Source: CAZXEU01 sp965207385
GTDB taxonomy: Bacteria; Bacteroidota; Rhodothermia; Rhodothermales; Bin80
NCBI GenBank assembly: GCA_965207385.1
Contig: CBDBLZ010000019.1
Location: 1-64,000 of the forward strand
DNA: 64,000 bases
Reading direction: 5' to 3'
In this document: positions 16,526 through 25,383 of the stretch, one piece after another
Layout: each line of letters starts with the position of its first letter
Position numbering within the stretch: position 1 is the stretch's first letter
Made by a program: the position numbers and the translations under genes
The notes under the pieces: model-generated
Databases searched by the model: none
What the model was told of the DNA's origin: nothing
What the model saw: the letters and a program-made list of their open reading frames with translations, nothing else

Positions 16526-19001
16526 TCAGGCCTGCCGGAGGCGGGCACCGAACCGAGACTCCAGTTCCTTCAGGATCCCGCTGGTGCAGGCGCCGATCTC
16601 GGCGTCCGTGAGCGTGCGGTTCGCTCCCAACAGCAGCGAAAACGCCAGACTCTTCTTCTTCTCGCCGACGGGGCCGCCTTCAAACTTGTCAAAGACATGG
16701 GCTTGCCTTAGAAGAGGCGCACCGGCGCGGTGAATGGCCTCCAGCATATCGCCAGCCGGGACGTCCTGCGCCACCACCAGTGCGAGGTCGCGTCTTACCA
16801 CGGGGTGTCGGGGAACGGCGGTGTATTTCCTTTCAAGATGCTGCGCTGCCAGAGAGGCCAGTACATCCCAGTTCAGCTCGGCGAAGTACACGTCAGTACG
16901 AATGTCGCAGGATCGGGCAAGGTCCTCCGCCAACTTGGCCACGTGTCCAATGTGGTGGCCATTTGCCTGGATTACAGCGTGGAATTCTGTCAGGGCTGTC
17001 GCCTGCCGGACCGGCAAGATGGCCGCCTCCGGCAGCCGCAAGGCCTGAATCAGCGCCTCGACGTCTCCCCTTGGCTTCATGGAAGTCCGTGTTGTCTGCC
17101 GGCCGATCCCAGTTTGGCGGTCCGGTCGGTCCGCTGGCTGCCAAAAGAAGCGACTCGTGCTCGGCGTATCCCGGCACCAGGGCATCCTCCACGTCTGCCC
17201 GATGAAACACGTGTCCGAATTCGAAATACCGGAGCTGATCCTGACCCCGGCGAGCATTAAAGCCCATCGTTCCCAGTGCGCCGGGAAGAAGACTGGGACG
17301 CAGCGTGGTCATCGTGTCCGATACAGCATTCAGGGTTTCGACCACGTCACCGGGTGCGCCCAGTTCGCGGCTGCAGTAATGCTCGGCCTCCTTCCTGGGC
17401 AGAAGGCTGTTCGTGTAGATCTCCCGGTAGCCGAGACCTACGAGGCACGACTTTGCGGCGGCGAGAACGGCGTCCTTGGGACGCGTGCCCGGCAGGAAGC
17501 TTGGAACCGGTATCTGTTCCGGCTCCGGAATAGCGTCGTAACCGTGAATGCGCGCGACCTCCTCGATGAGGTCGATTTCGCGTGTGACATCGGGACGATT
17601 CGGCGGGACACAGAAATGCAGCACCTCTCCTGCGTCGTCTTCCAATGAAAACCCCAAGGCGCCCAGAATGCGAAGCACCTCACTGCGCGCCACATGGGTG
17701 CCCAGGACATGATCTATCCGAGCGGGGCGCAGACCGACAACGGCCTGCGCAACCGGATTTGGATGACAGTCCACCATGCCGTCTACCACTGTGCCGCCGG
17801 CCAGCTCGCAGATGAGCTGTGCGGCCCGCGCTGCCGCCCAAACCTGGCCGCGGGAGTCCACCCCCCGTTCGAACCGGTAGGAGGCGTCCGTGGAAATGCC
17901 CAGCGCCCGGGCAGACCTTCGTGTAGTGGCAGGCTCGAAGTAGGCGCTTTCCAGCAGAACGTTGACTGTCCTGGAAGAGACTTCTGAGTTGGCTCCGCCC
18001 ATGATGCCTCCAAGGGCAACAGGGCGCTCGGCGTCGCAAATCAGCACGGCAGCCGCGGGCACGTCGCGCAACTTGCCGTCAAGTGTTTCGAACGATTCTC
18101 CGCCTGACGACTGCCGCACCTCGATACGGGGGCCCGACAGGCGTTCCAGGTCGAACGCATGCAGGGGTTGTCCGCATTCCTGCATGACAAAGTTGGTAAC
18201 ATCTACGATGTTGTTGATGGGACGCTGGCCGATGGCCATGAGGTGCTGGCGGAGCCACAAGGGCGAGGCTTCCACGCGCACGCCCTGTACCAGCACGGCA
18301 ACATAACGCCGGCATGCATCGGGGCAGGCGATCCGGATCGTGACGGCCTCCGCGGCCGCGCCGCCCGCCACGGGAAGCTCGACCTCCGGAAGGTGCAACG
18401 CCGCCCCCGAGCGGGCGGAAATGTCGCGCGCGACCCCCAGGTGGCAAACGGCGTCCGGGCGATTCGGCGTAATGGCAAGGTCGAAGATGGTGTCGCGCGC
18501 TGCTACGTCCCTGGCGCACAGGTACTCCTCCAGCGGCTGGCCAATGGGCGCGCCTGCGTCCAGGACCATGATGCCGCTGTGGTCATCGGAGAGCCCGAGT
18601 TCGTCTTCCGCGCAGATCATGCCTTCGGAAACCTCTCCACGCAGCCGCACTCTCCGAACGCGGACGGGCGCAAAAGCGCGTTCCGGAGGCGGACCTGCCA
18701 CGTTTACTGTGGCGCCGATGCGCGCCACGGCTACCTTCTGGCCAGCTGCCACATTGGGAGCGCCGCAGACGATCTGTACGGATTTTCCGCCGCCCAGGGC
18801 TGTCCGGCACAGCGTCAGGCGGTCCGCATTGGGGTGAGGTGACGTCTCTTCCACAAAACCTACTACCGCGCCGTCCAGCGGCACCCGGCGCGATCCGACC
18901 TCTTCCACCTCAAGACCGCACATGGTTAGCATGTGGCCCAGCTCTCCGGCTGCCGGCAGCCGGTCCAGGTACTTCTTCAGCCAGTGGTAGGATACTTTCA
19001 T
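16526..19001 (-). CDS. pheT: Phenylalanine--tRNA ligase beta subunit, frameshifted near 17070
   Basis: Beta chain of the (alpha-beta)2 PheRS. The first ~644 residues in one frame hold the tRNA-binding EMAP-like domain (VVGFVEETSPHPNADRL), the B3/B4 editing region with INNIVDVTNFVMQECGQPLHAFD, B5 and the class II-like core. The last ~180 residues, with the ferredoxin-like anticodon-binding domain (HPVVRRDLALVV ... FDKFEGG), are in another frame. The frames join at FHEAKG/DVEALIQ where the plus strand reads CCCC (17068-17071). Removing one base restores a normal protein of about 825 residues. PheT is essential, so a sequence error is more likely than real loss, though this cannot be proven here. 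The ATG overlaps the pheS stop (ATGA). Confidence 0.88.
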
Positions 19002-20111
19002 CAGAACTGTGCCAGGAATCGCACGTCGTTCTCGTAGAAAACCCGGATGTCTCCGATTCCGTAGCGGAGCATGGCAGGGCGCTCGACTCCCATGCCGAAT
19101 GCATACCCGGTATAGCGCTCGGGGTCAATGTCGACCGCTTCCAGGACATTGGGATCCACCATGCCCGATCCCAGAACCTCCATCCATCGGCCTCCGGCCG
19201 GATGGTCGGGGAGGGGCCACCAGATGTCGAGCTCTGCACTCGGCTCGGTAAAGGGAAAAAAGCTGGGCCGAAAACGAATTCCTACATCCGGCCCAAAGTA
19301 AGCCCGCGCAAATGTGAACAGAACATGCTTCAAATCGGCCATCGTGACGCCCTCGTCAACGACCAGACCCTCGATCTGGTGGAAGAGGCAGAATGACTTG
19401 TAGGTAATGGTCTCGTTGCGATAGACACGGCCCGGCGCAATGAGCCGGAAAGGTGGTTTGTCTGTCATCATGGCCCGGATCTGCACGGGCGAGGTATGCG
19501 TGCGCAGCATCACACCGCCTTCGCCGTCTTCCGACTCCTCCAGGAAGAGGGTGTCCTGCATGTCGCGGGCCGGGTGGTCCGCCGGAAAGTTGAGCGCGGT
19601 GAAGTTGTGCCAGTCGTCCTCGATTTCCGGGCCTTCGGCGATGGTAAATCCCAGGCGCGCAAATATGCCGGTAATCGTCTCAAGGGTCTGCGTGATGGGG
19701 TGCAGCGATCCCGGAAACCGGCGCCGGCGCCCCGGCAGCGTGAGGTCGGCAGGACGGCACATCACGGGGATTAGGGCTGCGCTCCTGTTGAATCTCGGCC
19801 CGAAGTCCTTGGCATATGGTAACCGCGCCCCGACCTTCATGCTTTCGGTGCCGCCGGCCAGCGTGCCTCTGGTGCCGCTCCCGGGCGAGCTTTCGCAGTG
19901 CATTCAGCTTCTGGCCCGCCTCGCGCCGGTCGGCAGGAGGCAATTCCTTTATGCGCCCGAGGAGATGGGTAATTATGCCGCTCCGCTGACCGAGAAACCG
20001 GATGCGGAAGCGCTCGGCCGATTCTGCAGAATCGATAGCGGCCGCCTCTACTTCACGCCGCACTTCGTCGGCCCGTGCCAACAATTCTGCGGCGATGCCG
20101 GATGGCTCCAT
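19001..20111 (-). CDS. pheS: Phenylalanine--tRNA ligase alpha subunit, frameshifted in the linker
   Basis: Catalytic alpha chain of PheRS. The N-terminal coiled-coil part (20111 to about 19830: RFLGQRSGIITHLLGRIKELPP) and the class II catalytic core (DLTLPGRRRR, LHPITQTLE, GPEIEDDWHNF, motif 2 APGRVYRNETIT, motif 3 YAFGMGVERPAMLRYG) lie in different frames. Removing one base from CCCC on the plus strand (19828-19831) would join them, leaving a linker of about 40 residues before DLTLPG, longer than usual, so the exact site is uncertain. The stop overlaps the pheT start. rplT lies 41 bp upstream in the common infC-rpmI-rplT-pheS-pheT order. Confidence 0.87.
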
Positions 20112-20152
20112 GGCAATCGTGCGTGGCCCGGGCCTGCGCCGAGGAGCGGGAT

Positions 20153-20500
20153 CTACCCGGAGGCCTCTGCCACGATTCGGGAGAACGTGGCGGGATCGTG
20201 CATGGCAAGGTCGGCAAGCACCTTGCGATTGAGCCCGATGTTACTGCGCCTGATGGCACCCATCAGCCGAGAGTAGGTCGTTCCGTTCAGTCTGGCTGCA
20301 GCATTGATCCGGATTATCCACAACTTGCGGAACTGCTGCTTCCGCTTGCGGCGATCGCGGTAGGCATACTGCAGGCCCTTCTCCACCGCGTGCTTGGCTA
20401 CGGTGTAGATCTTGCTGCGGCTTCCCCAATAGCCCTTGGCCATATTCAGGACCCGCTTGCGGCGGCGCCGCGAGGCCACTGTATTGCGTGCGCGAGGCAT
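20153..20500 (-). CDS. rplT: 50S ribosomal protein L20
   Basis: A 115-residue, very basic protein that binds 23S rRNA domain II early in large-subunit assembly. The N-terminal extended tail (MPRARNTVASRRRRKRVL) is followed by KGYWGSRSKIYTVAKHAVEKGL and the helical FRKLWIIRINAAAR, all family hallmarks, at full length. It sits 21 bp after rpmI and 41 bp before pheS. In other bacteria L20 represses this operon; I could not identify the RNA operator here. Confidence 0.97.
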   Translation of the reverse strand: MPRARNTVASRRRRKRVLNMAKGYWGSRSKIYTVAKHAVEKGLQYAYRDRRKRKQQFRKLWIIRINAAARLNGTTYSRLMGAIRRSNIGLNRKVLADLAMHDPATFSRIVAEASG

Positions 20501-20521
20501 ACGGTTACGTCAGTCTAAATG

Positions 20522-20716
20522 CTAGCTTGCCAGGAGTCGGTTGATGCGGCTCTCGTCCTTTGCATCGACGAGCGTGGACTTGCCCAGATTGCGCTTCCGC
20601 TTGCGGCTCTTCTTGGTCAGGATGTGGCTCCTGAAGGCTTTCTCCCGCTTGAGGCGGCCGGTCGCGGTGCGCCGAAATCGCTTCTTCGCTCCGCTGTTGG
20701 TTTTCATCTTGGGCAT
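20522..20716 (-). CDS. rpmI: 50S ribosomal protein L35
   Basis: A 64-residue basic protein of normal length. It shows the L35 signature MPKMKTNSGAKKRFRRTATG, then KAFRSHILTKKSRKRKRNL and a C-terminal VDAKDESRINRLL. It lies between infC (107 bp upstream) and rplT (21 bp downstream), the standard arrangement. Confidence 0.97.
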   Translation of the reverse strand: MPKMKTNSGAKKRFRRTATGRLKREKAFRSHILTKKSRKRKRNLGKSTLVDAKDESRINRLLAS

Positions 20717-20823
20717 GGGATCACCGGGGTTTCCGACTCGCGTGCCGAATACAAACTGTAGAAATTACGGAATCCAGCAGTTCCGGGCAATTTCAGACTG
20801 CAAATATGCAGAACCTTGACAAG

Positions 20824-21342
20824 TTACTTGGTTTTCTGCGGCGACAGAATAGCTGTCATTCGCCGGCCTTCCATCCGGGGCTCCTGGTCGACCCTGGCGA
20901 TATCCTTCAGCGCTTCCATGAAGCGTTGCAGTACGGCCATGCCCTGTTCCTTGTAAATGATGTCCCGGCCCCGGAATTGCACGTAGGCCCGCACGTTGTG
21001 TCCTTCCTCAAGAAATTCGCGGGCATGCTTGGTCTTGAAGTCGAAGTCGTGCGTGTCCGTGCGTGGCCGGAAGCGAACCTCCTTCAGCTGGACCTGGTGC
21101 TGTCGCTTTCTGGCCTCGCGTTCCCTCTTTTTCTGTTCGTACATGTACTTGCCGAAGTCCATGATCTTGCACACGGGAGGATTCGCCTGGGGTGCAATCT
21201 CAACCAGATCCAGCCTCTGCCGGCTGGCGAGGTACAGGGCTTCTTCGATGTCGTATATGCCGTGGTTTCCCTGGGGATCAACGACCCGCACGCTGTCGGC
21301 GCGGATGTCCCGGTTTACACGGATCCGTATGTTTCTTGCGAT
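20824..21342 (-). CDS. infC: Translation initiation factor IF-3, with an AUC start codon
   Basis: IF-3 keeps the 30S subunit free and checks start-codon pairing. The 172-residue protein has the N-domain (IRVNRDIRADSVRVVD, YDIEEALYLA), a lysine/arginine-rich linker around YEQKKREREARKR and the C-domain (KEVRFRPRTDTHDFDFK, HNVRAYVQFRGRDI). An in-frame TAG precedes the gene, and no ATG, GTG or TTG occurs before the conserved N-terminal segment. The first usable codon is ATC at 21342-21340, seven bases after the Shine-Dalgarno GGAGG. A near-cognate start is the classic basis of infC self-repression, because IF-3 rejects non-AUG starts. A GTG at 21291 would delete the conserved N-terminus. Confidence 0.93.
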   Translation of the reverse strand: MARNIRIRVNRDIRADSVRVVDPQGNHGIYDIEEALYLASRQRLDLVEIAPQANPPVCKIMDFGKYMYEQKKREREARKRQHQVQLKEVRFRPRTDTHDFDFKTKHAREFLEEGHNVRAYVQFRGRDIIYKEQGMAVLQRFMEALKDIARVDQEPRMEGRRMTAILSPQKTK

Positions 21343-21349
21343 GGTTGCT

Positions 21350-21357
21350 CCTCCTTT
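21350..21357 (-). promoter_or_regulatory. Ribosome binding site of infC
   Basis: AAAGGAGG on the minus strand, ending seven bases before the ATC codon at 21342-21340. It is strong compared with most genes in this window and decides the near-cognate start of infC. Confidence 0.75.
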
Positions 21358-21420
21358 CTAGGGCACAGACTTGTTTGGCAATGCAGGCAGCAGGCGGGCC
21401 GTGCCCACCGGTACGGCGAG

Positions 21421-21494
21421 TGGGTCCTAATGGATTCGAACCATCGACCTCTACGATGTCAACGTAGCGCTCTAACCAACTGAGCTAAGGACCC
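21421..21494 (-). tRNA. tRNA-Val (anticodon GAC)
   Basis: A complete 74-nt cloverleaf on the minus strand. The acceptor stem is GGGTCCT/AGGACCC with discriminator A. The D arm is GCTC/GAGC, the anticodon stem CTACG/CGTAG has loop TTGACAT (anticodon GAC), the variable loop is AGGTC and the T loop is TTCGAAT. A73 with A35-C36 fits valine identity. The 3' CCA is not encoded. It lies about 80 bp upstream of infC on the same strand. Confidence 0.95.
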
Positions 21495-21544
21495 GTGAAC
21501 AAGGAAAATTAGACCGGAAGCACTTGGAAGTCAATCGAAGGGCA

Positions 21545-22177
21545 TTACAGTTTCAACCTTACGTGGACATCAGGCCACCGGCTGCCCGCGACAAGCCCGA
21601 GCGACACGACCGGAGTCGACTCTTCGCGGCGCGTCGCAAGAATAGTGGTCAGGGCGGCAAGGACGCGGTTGATCGCCAGAGTGGATATGAAAACGGTCCG
21701 GCGCCGGGACCACGTGTCCGCCTGTCGGCGCAGCCGCATGTAGGTTTGCCTGTCCTCCTCGGATGCCCAACGCCACTGGTAGGCAGGGTCGCTGACATAC
21801 GAGAGCTGGTCCCACCGGCGACGAAGGAGGTGGTCCTCCACATAGGCGTCCGAAGAGCTGTAGGTGCCCAGGTTGACAAAGAAGCGCCGGTCCTTGCCTT
21901 CCACCAGTGCCCCGGCGCGTCCGGCCGCCAGCGTGCGATAGCTTTGCACGGTCTGGCCGCGCTGCCACAATGCGCTTCCGAGGCCCAGCCAGAGGCCGAC
22001 TTCGGCCATTACAAAGGCCGTTCCAGGCCTGCTCCACTGGCCGCCTTCCAGATACCGGTGACCGAGGCCCGGCACAAGAAGACTGAGAGCGGCAGCCTTG
22101 CCCGCGCTTCGATCCTGGGCATGACCGGCGCCAGTCCCAAGCAAAAGCAGTGCAAGAAGCAGCGTACGAGGCACCAT
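21545..22177 (-). CDS. Exported protein of unknown function, DUF5683-like
   Basis: The 210-residue protein starts with a signal peptide (TLLLALLLLGTGAGHAQ). A hydrophobic segment AALSLLVPGLGHRYLEGG follows, resembling the GWGQ(L)YN-type opening of DUF5683 proteins such as the one at 62335-62979. A probable helix (AEVGLWLGLGSAL) and a YxxW-rich polar region with WRWASEEDRQTYMRLR come after it. ATG 22177 was chosen because it opens into the signal peptide. It is divergent from nfi with only 44 bp between the starts. No function can be assigned. Confidence 0.65.
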   Translation of the reverse strand: MVPRTLLLALLLLGTGAGHAQDRSAGKAAALSLLVPGLGHRYLEGGQWSRPGTAFVMAEVGLWLGLGSALWQRGQTVQSYRTLAAGRAGALVEGKDRRFFVNLGTYSSSDAYVEDHLLRRRWDQLSYVSDPAYQWRWASEEDRQTYMRLRRQADTWSRRRTVFISTLAINRVLAALTTILATRREESTPVVSLGLVAGSRWPDVHVRLKL

Positions 22178-22221
22178 GTGGCTTATTCTATGGCTCGCGT
22201 CAAACGCCTTACGCTGCGGTA

Positions 22222-22905
22222 GTGTCCCGTCACGCCTGGAATCTGTCAACCGGAGACGCCATACGGCTCCAGCGGGAGCTGGCGCACCAGGTGCAACGCG
22301 CCGAGCTTCCCGGCGCGCCCGCCAAGCTGGCCGGCGTGGATGTCAGTACGAAGAAGGGGTGGGGACACGCCGCCATTGTGGTGCTGAGTCTACCCGAACT
22401 TGACATCCTGGAACAGGTAACGTGGCATGCTCCCCTGACCTTCCCGTACGTTCCGGGACTGCTGTCATTCCGGGAAATGCCGCTGCTCATCCCCGCGTGG
22501 GAGGCGCTTTCGGTGCGCCCCGATGTCCTGATGGTAGACGGACACGGATATGCGCATCCGAGACGGTTCGGCCTGGCTTGCCACCTCGGCCTGTGGCTGG
22601 ATATTCCCTCTTTCGGAGTGGCGAAACGCCCTTTTGTGGGCGAATACGAGGAACCGGCGCCGGAGAAGGGTTCCAGGAGCGCGCTGTGCGATCCGGCCAC
22701 TGGTGAGGTCCTTGGAGCCGTTCTGCGCACACGTGCAAGAGTGCGCCCGGTCTATGTAAGCACAGGGCATCGCATCACGCTGGAGGAAGCCGTGCGCCTT
22801 GCATTGGCAACGGCCAGTCGCTATCGCATCCCGGAGCCAACGCGCGCGGCGCACCTTGCAAGCCGCAAGTGGCCCGAACGTGTTGCCTCAGAACGTAGTC
22901 CGTAA
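22222..22905 (+). CDS. nfi: Endonuclease V
   Basis: Deoxyinosine-specific nuclease that nicks DNA one nucleotide 3' of a deaminated adenine. Motifs in family order: AGVDVS (catalytic D40), VPGLLSFRE (catalytic Glu), VDGHGYAHPRRFGLA (catalytic Asp) and GVAKRP, then the C-terminal TGHRITLEEAV and RIPEPTRAAH. At 227 residues it has the normal length. The GTG start at 22222 keeps the usual ~35 residues before the first aspartate; upstream starts would overlap the divergent gene. The last 18 bp overlap the end of the convergent TonB receptor gene. Confidence 0.93.
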   Translation: MSRHAWNLSTGDAIRLQRELAHQVQRAELPGAPAKLAGVDVSTKKGWGHAAIVVLSLPELDILEQVTWHAPLTFPYVPGLLSFREMPLLIPAWEALSVRPDVLMVDGHGYAHPRRFGLACHLGLWLDIPSFGVAKRPFVGEYEEPAPEKGSRSALCDPATGEVLGAVLRTRARVRPVYVSTGHRITLEEAVRLALATASRYRIPEPTRAAHLASRKWPERVASERSP

Positions 22906-25383
22906 ACGGATATTGAATGTACGCGGGGTAAGGCGTGTGGGCACGCGCTGCCATATGCCCGTGGCATCAGGCACCCACGAATAGGCAACGGTGTTTACGA
23001 TGTCAAACGCGTTCAGGAGCTCTGCCGTGATTTCCAGGCGCAGCGCTCCGCGGCGGGCCCGGTGCAAGAGCGTCAGATACTTGGTGACGCCGACGTCCAG
23101 GCGCCGGTAGGCCGGGTAGCGCGCCGAATGGCGGTTGCCCGGCACCTGTACCACAATCTGTCCCACGCGCTCTCCGGGCACCGGAGGAGTGTAGGGCAAA
23201 CCGCTGCCGAAGAGTGCTCGGAGGTGGAGCTTCCACGTTGAGTCCGTGGGAATGAAATCCTGCACGACCAGGGCTACCGTGTGCCGCTGGTCGGTGGGCC
23301 GGGCGATGGAGCCTTGTTGGCGAACACCGGCAAACTGCGGCAGGAATTCTTCTCGCGTGACCAAAAAGCCGTAGTTGACCCAGCTTTCCATGCCGGGCAC
23401 GAACTCGCCACGGGCCTGCAGATCCATGCCGTATGCGTGTCCCGAGGCGTCGTTGATGCCCGAGTAGTTTATGCGCACGTTTTCCAGGGAATAGGAAATC
23501 ACGTCACTGAGCCGCTTGGAGTAGGCCTCTGCGCGCAGGTATATGCGCCGGCTGGGCACAAACAGCTCTGCCCCACCGACCAGCTGCACGGAGCGCTGGG
23601 AGCGCAGCTGACGGTTAAGGGCGTCTGCTATCGTGGCTCCGGGCACCGGGGTGCCTCTGAGCTCCCGGTAGGTGGGACTCTGGTAGTAGAGTCCCGCAGC
23701 GCCGCTAAGGGCAAGCCGCCGCGAAGCGTCATACCGGAGGGACAGGCGCGGCGAGAGCGTCCACTCGGAATTGAACGAGTAATACTCCGCCCTCAGACCC
23801 GGCACTGCGACAAGCGAAGGACCCAGAATCATGGCGTTCTGGACGTAGGCGCCGAACTGCGAAGCGCTGAAAGTGGCGTTGTCGCGGAAGCTGTTTGCGA
23901 CCGTGCGGATGAGCTCGCCGTCCGTCGTTGCCCGAATGATCTCGGATAGTTCGTCGATGCGGTCCTCGAAGGCCAGACGCCGAACGAACCAGCCCGCTTC
24001 GGCGGCATGCATTGACAGGTTCGCCGTGTAGCGTCCCTGCAACGTCCACATGTCAGCCGCCACGGTGTTGTCTGCCCGGTCGGCTTGCCGAACCGCTCCA
24101 CGCTCATGCAGGGTCGTTTCGGCATCCCGATTGCGCCCCACGTCATAGATCAGGCTCTGGCCCGTGAGGCTGAAAAGCTCCGTCTCCTCTGTGCCGAAGT
24201 AGGCGATGTCGTGCTCGGCCTGCACGCGCGCTGAAAGCCGGGAGCGCAGACGGAGGCCTGCAAATCCCGTGCGATAGCCGTCGCGCTCCTCGCTGGCCGC
24301 ATCGAAATTGGTCCAGACGGACCGGATATCCGTCAGGCCGCCGGTAGCGGAAACGATGCCGTAGTAGGTGCGCCGCCCGCGGGGGTCCAGGTGGAAGCGG
24401 TGGTCGGCCCATACGCCCAGCACTTCGGCTTCGTGACCGTTGCCCACGCGATACGTGACCAGGGCCTGTGCATCGAAGTAGTCGGGCTGGTAATTGCCCT
24501 TTAGCTCCTGCGTGGAAAAGAAATGCCGCGCCTGTGCCTTTCGGAGGCCGACAAGCCATCCCAGCGATCCGCGAGAGCCACTTGCGGAGGCGCCCGCATC
24601 CAGCAGCGATACGTGGGCCGTAGCAGTCACCTGCGGCTGCGGCTCGTATTCTATTTCAAGCGTCGAGGACAGCTTGCCACCGTATCGGGCGGGGAATCCG
24701 CCCGTATAGAGCGTCACGCTGCGCGCCAGCTCGGGATTGAGGAGCCCCAGACCTTCCTGTTCGCCCTGGCGCGGACGAAACGGCATGTAGATTTCGAAGC
24801 CGTTCAGGAAGATGAGGTTTTCGTTAAAGCCACCGCCCCGCACGGAATACTGGTTCGAGAGTTCATTCGAGGCTGCTACTCCCGGTAGTGAGTGCAGCGC
24901 CTGGAAGCCCTTGAACGGCGTGGGAATGGTGCGAATCTGCTCCGGATTAAGCCGCTGCACGCCTGCGCTGACGGGAATCCTGTCCTCGACGGTTACGCCT
25001 TCAAGCTCAAGGGTGCCGGTCTCGAGTGCCACATGCATCCGGGAGGGGCGGTCGCGTCCCACGTAAACCGAGTCGCGTCGGGTTTCGAAGCCCACGGCCG
25101 AGAACTGGAGCAGGTAGCGGCCGACAGGCAGGCTTAGCGCAAAGTTGCCGTCACTGTCCGTGGCTGTGCCGAAATCGGTGCCGGCCACTACCACGTGTGC
25201 GCCCGGAACGGGAAGTTCTGTGGCAGCTTCGGTGACCCGTCCGTTGACCTGCCCCCAATGCTGCGCTGCACACCACGAAGCTGTGGCCGACAGCAGAGCT
25301 GCGCACAAGACGGCTTTCCGCAGGCAATACGATGCAGCGACTGGCCGCGCACTTGCGGTCCGGCTTGTCCCTACTGAGACCAT
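22888..25383 (-). CDS. TonB-dependent outer-membrane receptor with N-terminal carboxypeptidase-regulatory-like domain
   Basis: The 831-residue protein has a signal peptide ending near CAAQ, then a beta-sandwich domain (GQVNGRVTEAATELPVPGAHVVV ... GNFALSLPVG) typical of Bacteroidota receptors. A plug domain (IRTIPTPFKGFQALHSLPGV, YSVRGGGFNENLIFLNGFEIY) and a long beta-barrel follow, closing with NIRLRTTF, a terminal phenylalanine. Such proteins import siderophores, cobalamin, glycans or peptides using TonB-ExbBD energy. Local context gives no substrate. ATG 25383 was preferred; 25404 is possible. The start overlaps the stop of the upstream aldo/keto reductase by 13 bp, which suggests coupling. 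No SusD partner is present. Confidence 0.9.
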   Translation of the reverse strand: MVSVGTSRTASARPVAASYCLRKAVLCAALLSATASWCAAQHWGQVNGRVTEAATELPVPGAHVVVAGTDFGTATDSDGNFALSLPVGRYLLQFSAVGFETRRDSVYVGRDRPSRMHVALETGTLELEGVTVEDRIPVSAGVQRLNPEQIRTIPTPFKGFQALHSLPGVAASNELSNQYSVRGGGFNENLIFLNGFEIYMPFRPRQGEQEGLGLLNPELARSVTLYTGGFPARYGGKLSSTLEIEYEPQPQVTATAHVSLLDAGASASGSRGSLGWLVGLRKAQARHFFSTQELKGNYQPDYFDAQALVTYRVGNGHEAEVLGVWADHRFHLDPRGRRTYYGIVSATGGLTDIRSVWTNFDAASEERDGYRTGFAGLRLRSRLSARVQAEHDIAYFGTEETELFSLTGQSLIYDVGRNRDAETTLHERGAVRQADRADNTVAADMWTLQGRYTANLSMHAAEAGWFVRRLAFEDRIDELSEIIRATTDGELIRTVANSFRDNATFSASQFGAYVQNAMILGPSLVAVPGLRAEYYSFNSEWTLSPRLSLRYDASRRLALSGAAGLYYQSPTYRELRGTPVPGATIADALNRQLRSQRSVQLVGGAELFVPSRRIYLRAEAYSKRLSDVISYSLENVRINYSGINDASGHAYGMDLQARGEFVPGMESWVNYGFLVTREEFLPQFAGVRQQGSIARPTDQRHTVALVVQDFIPTDSTWKLHLRALFGSGLPYTPPVPGERVGQIVVQVPGNRHSARYPAYRRLDVGVTKYLTLLHRARRGALRLEITAELLNAFDIVNTVAYSWVPDATGIWQRVPTRLTPRTFNIRLRTTF

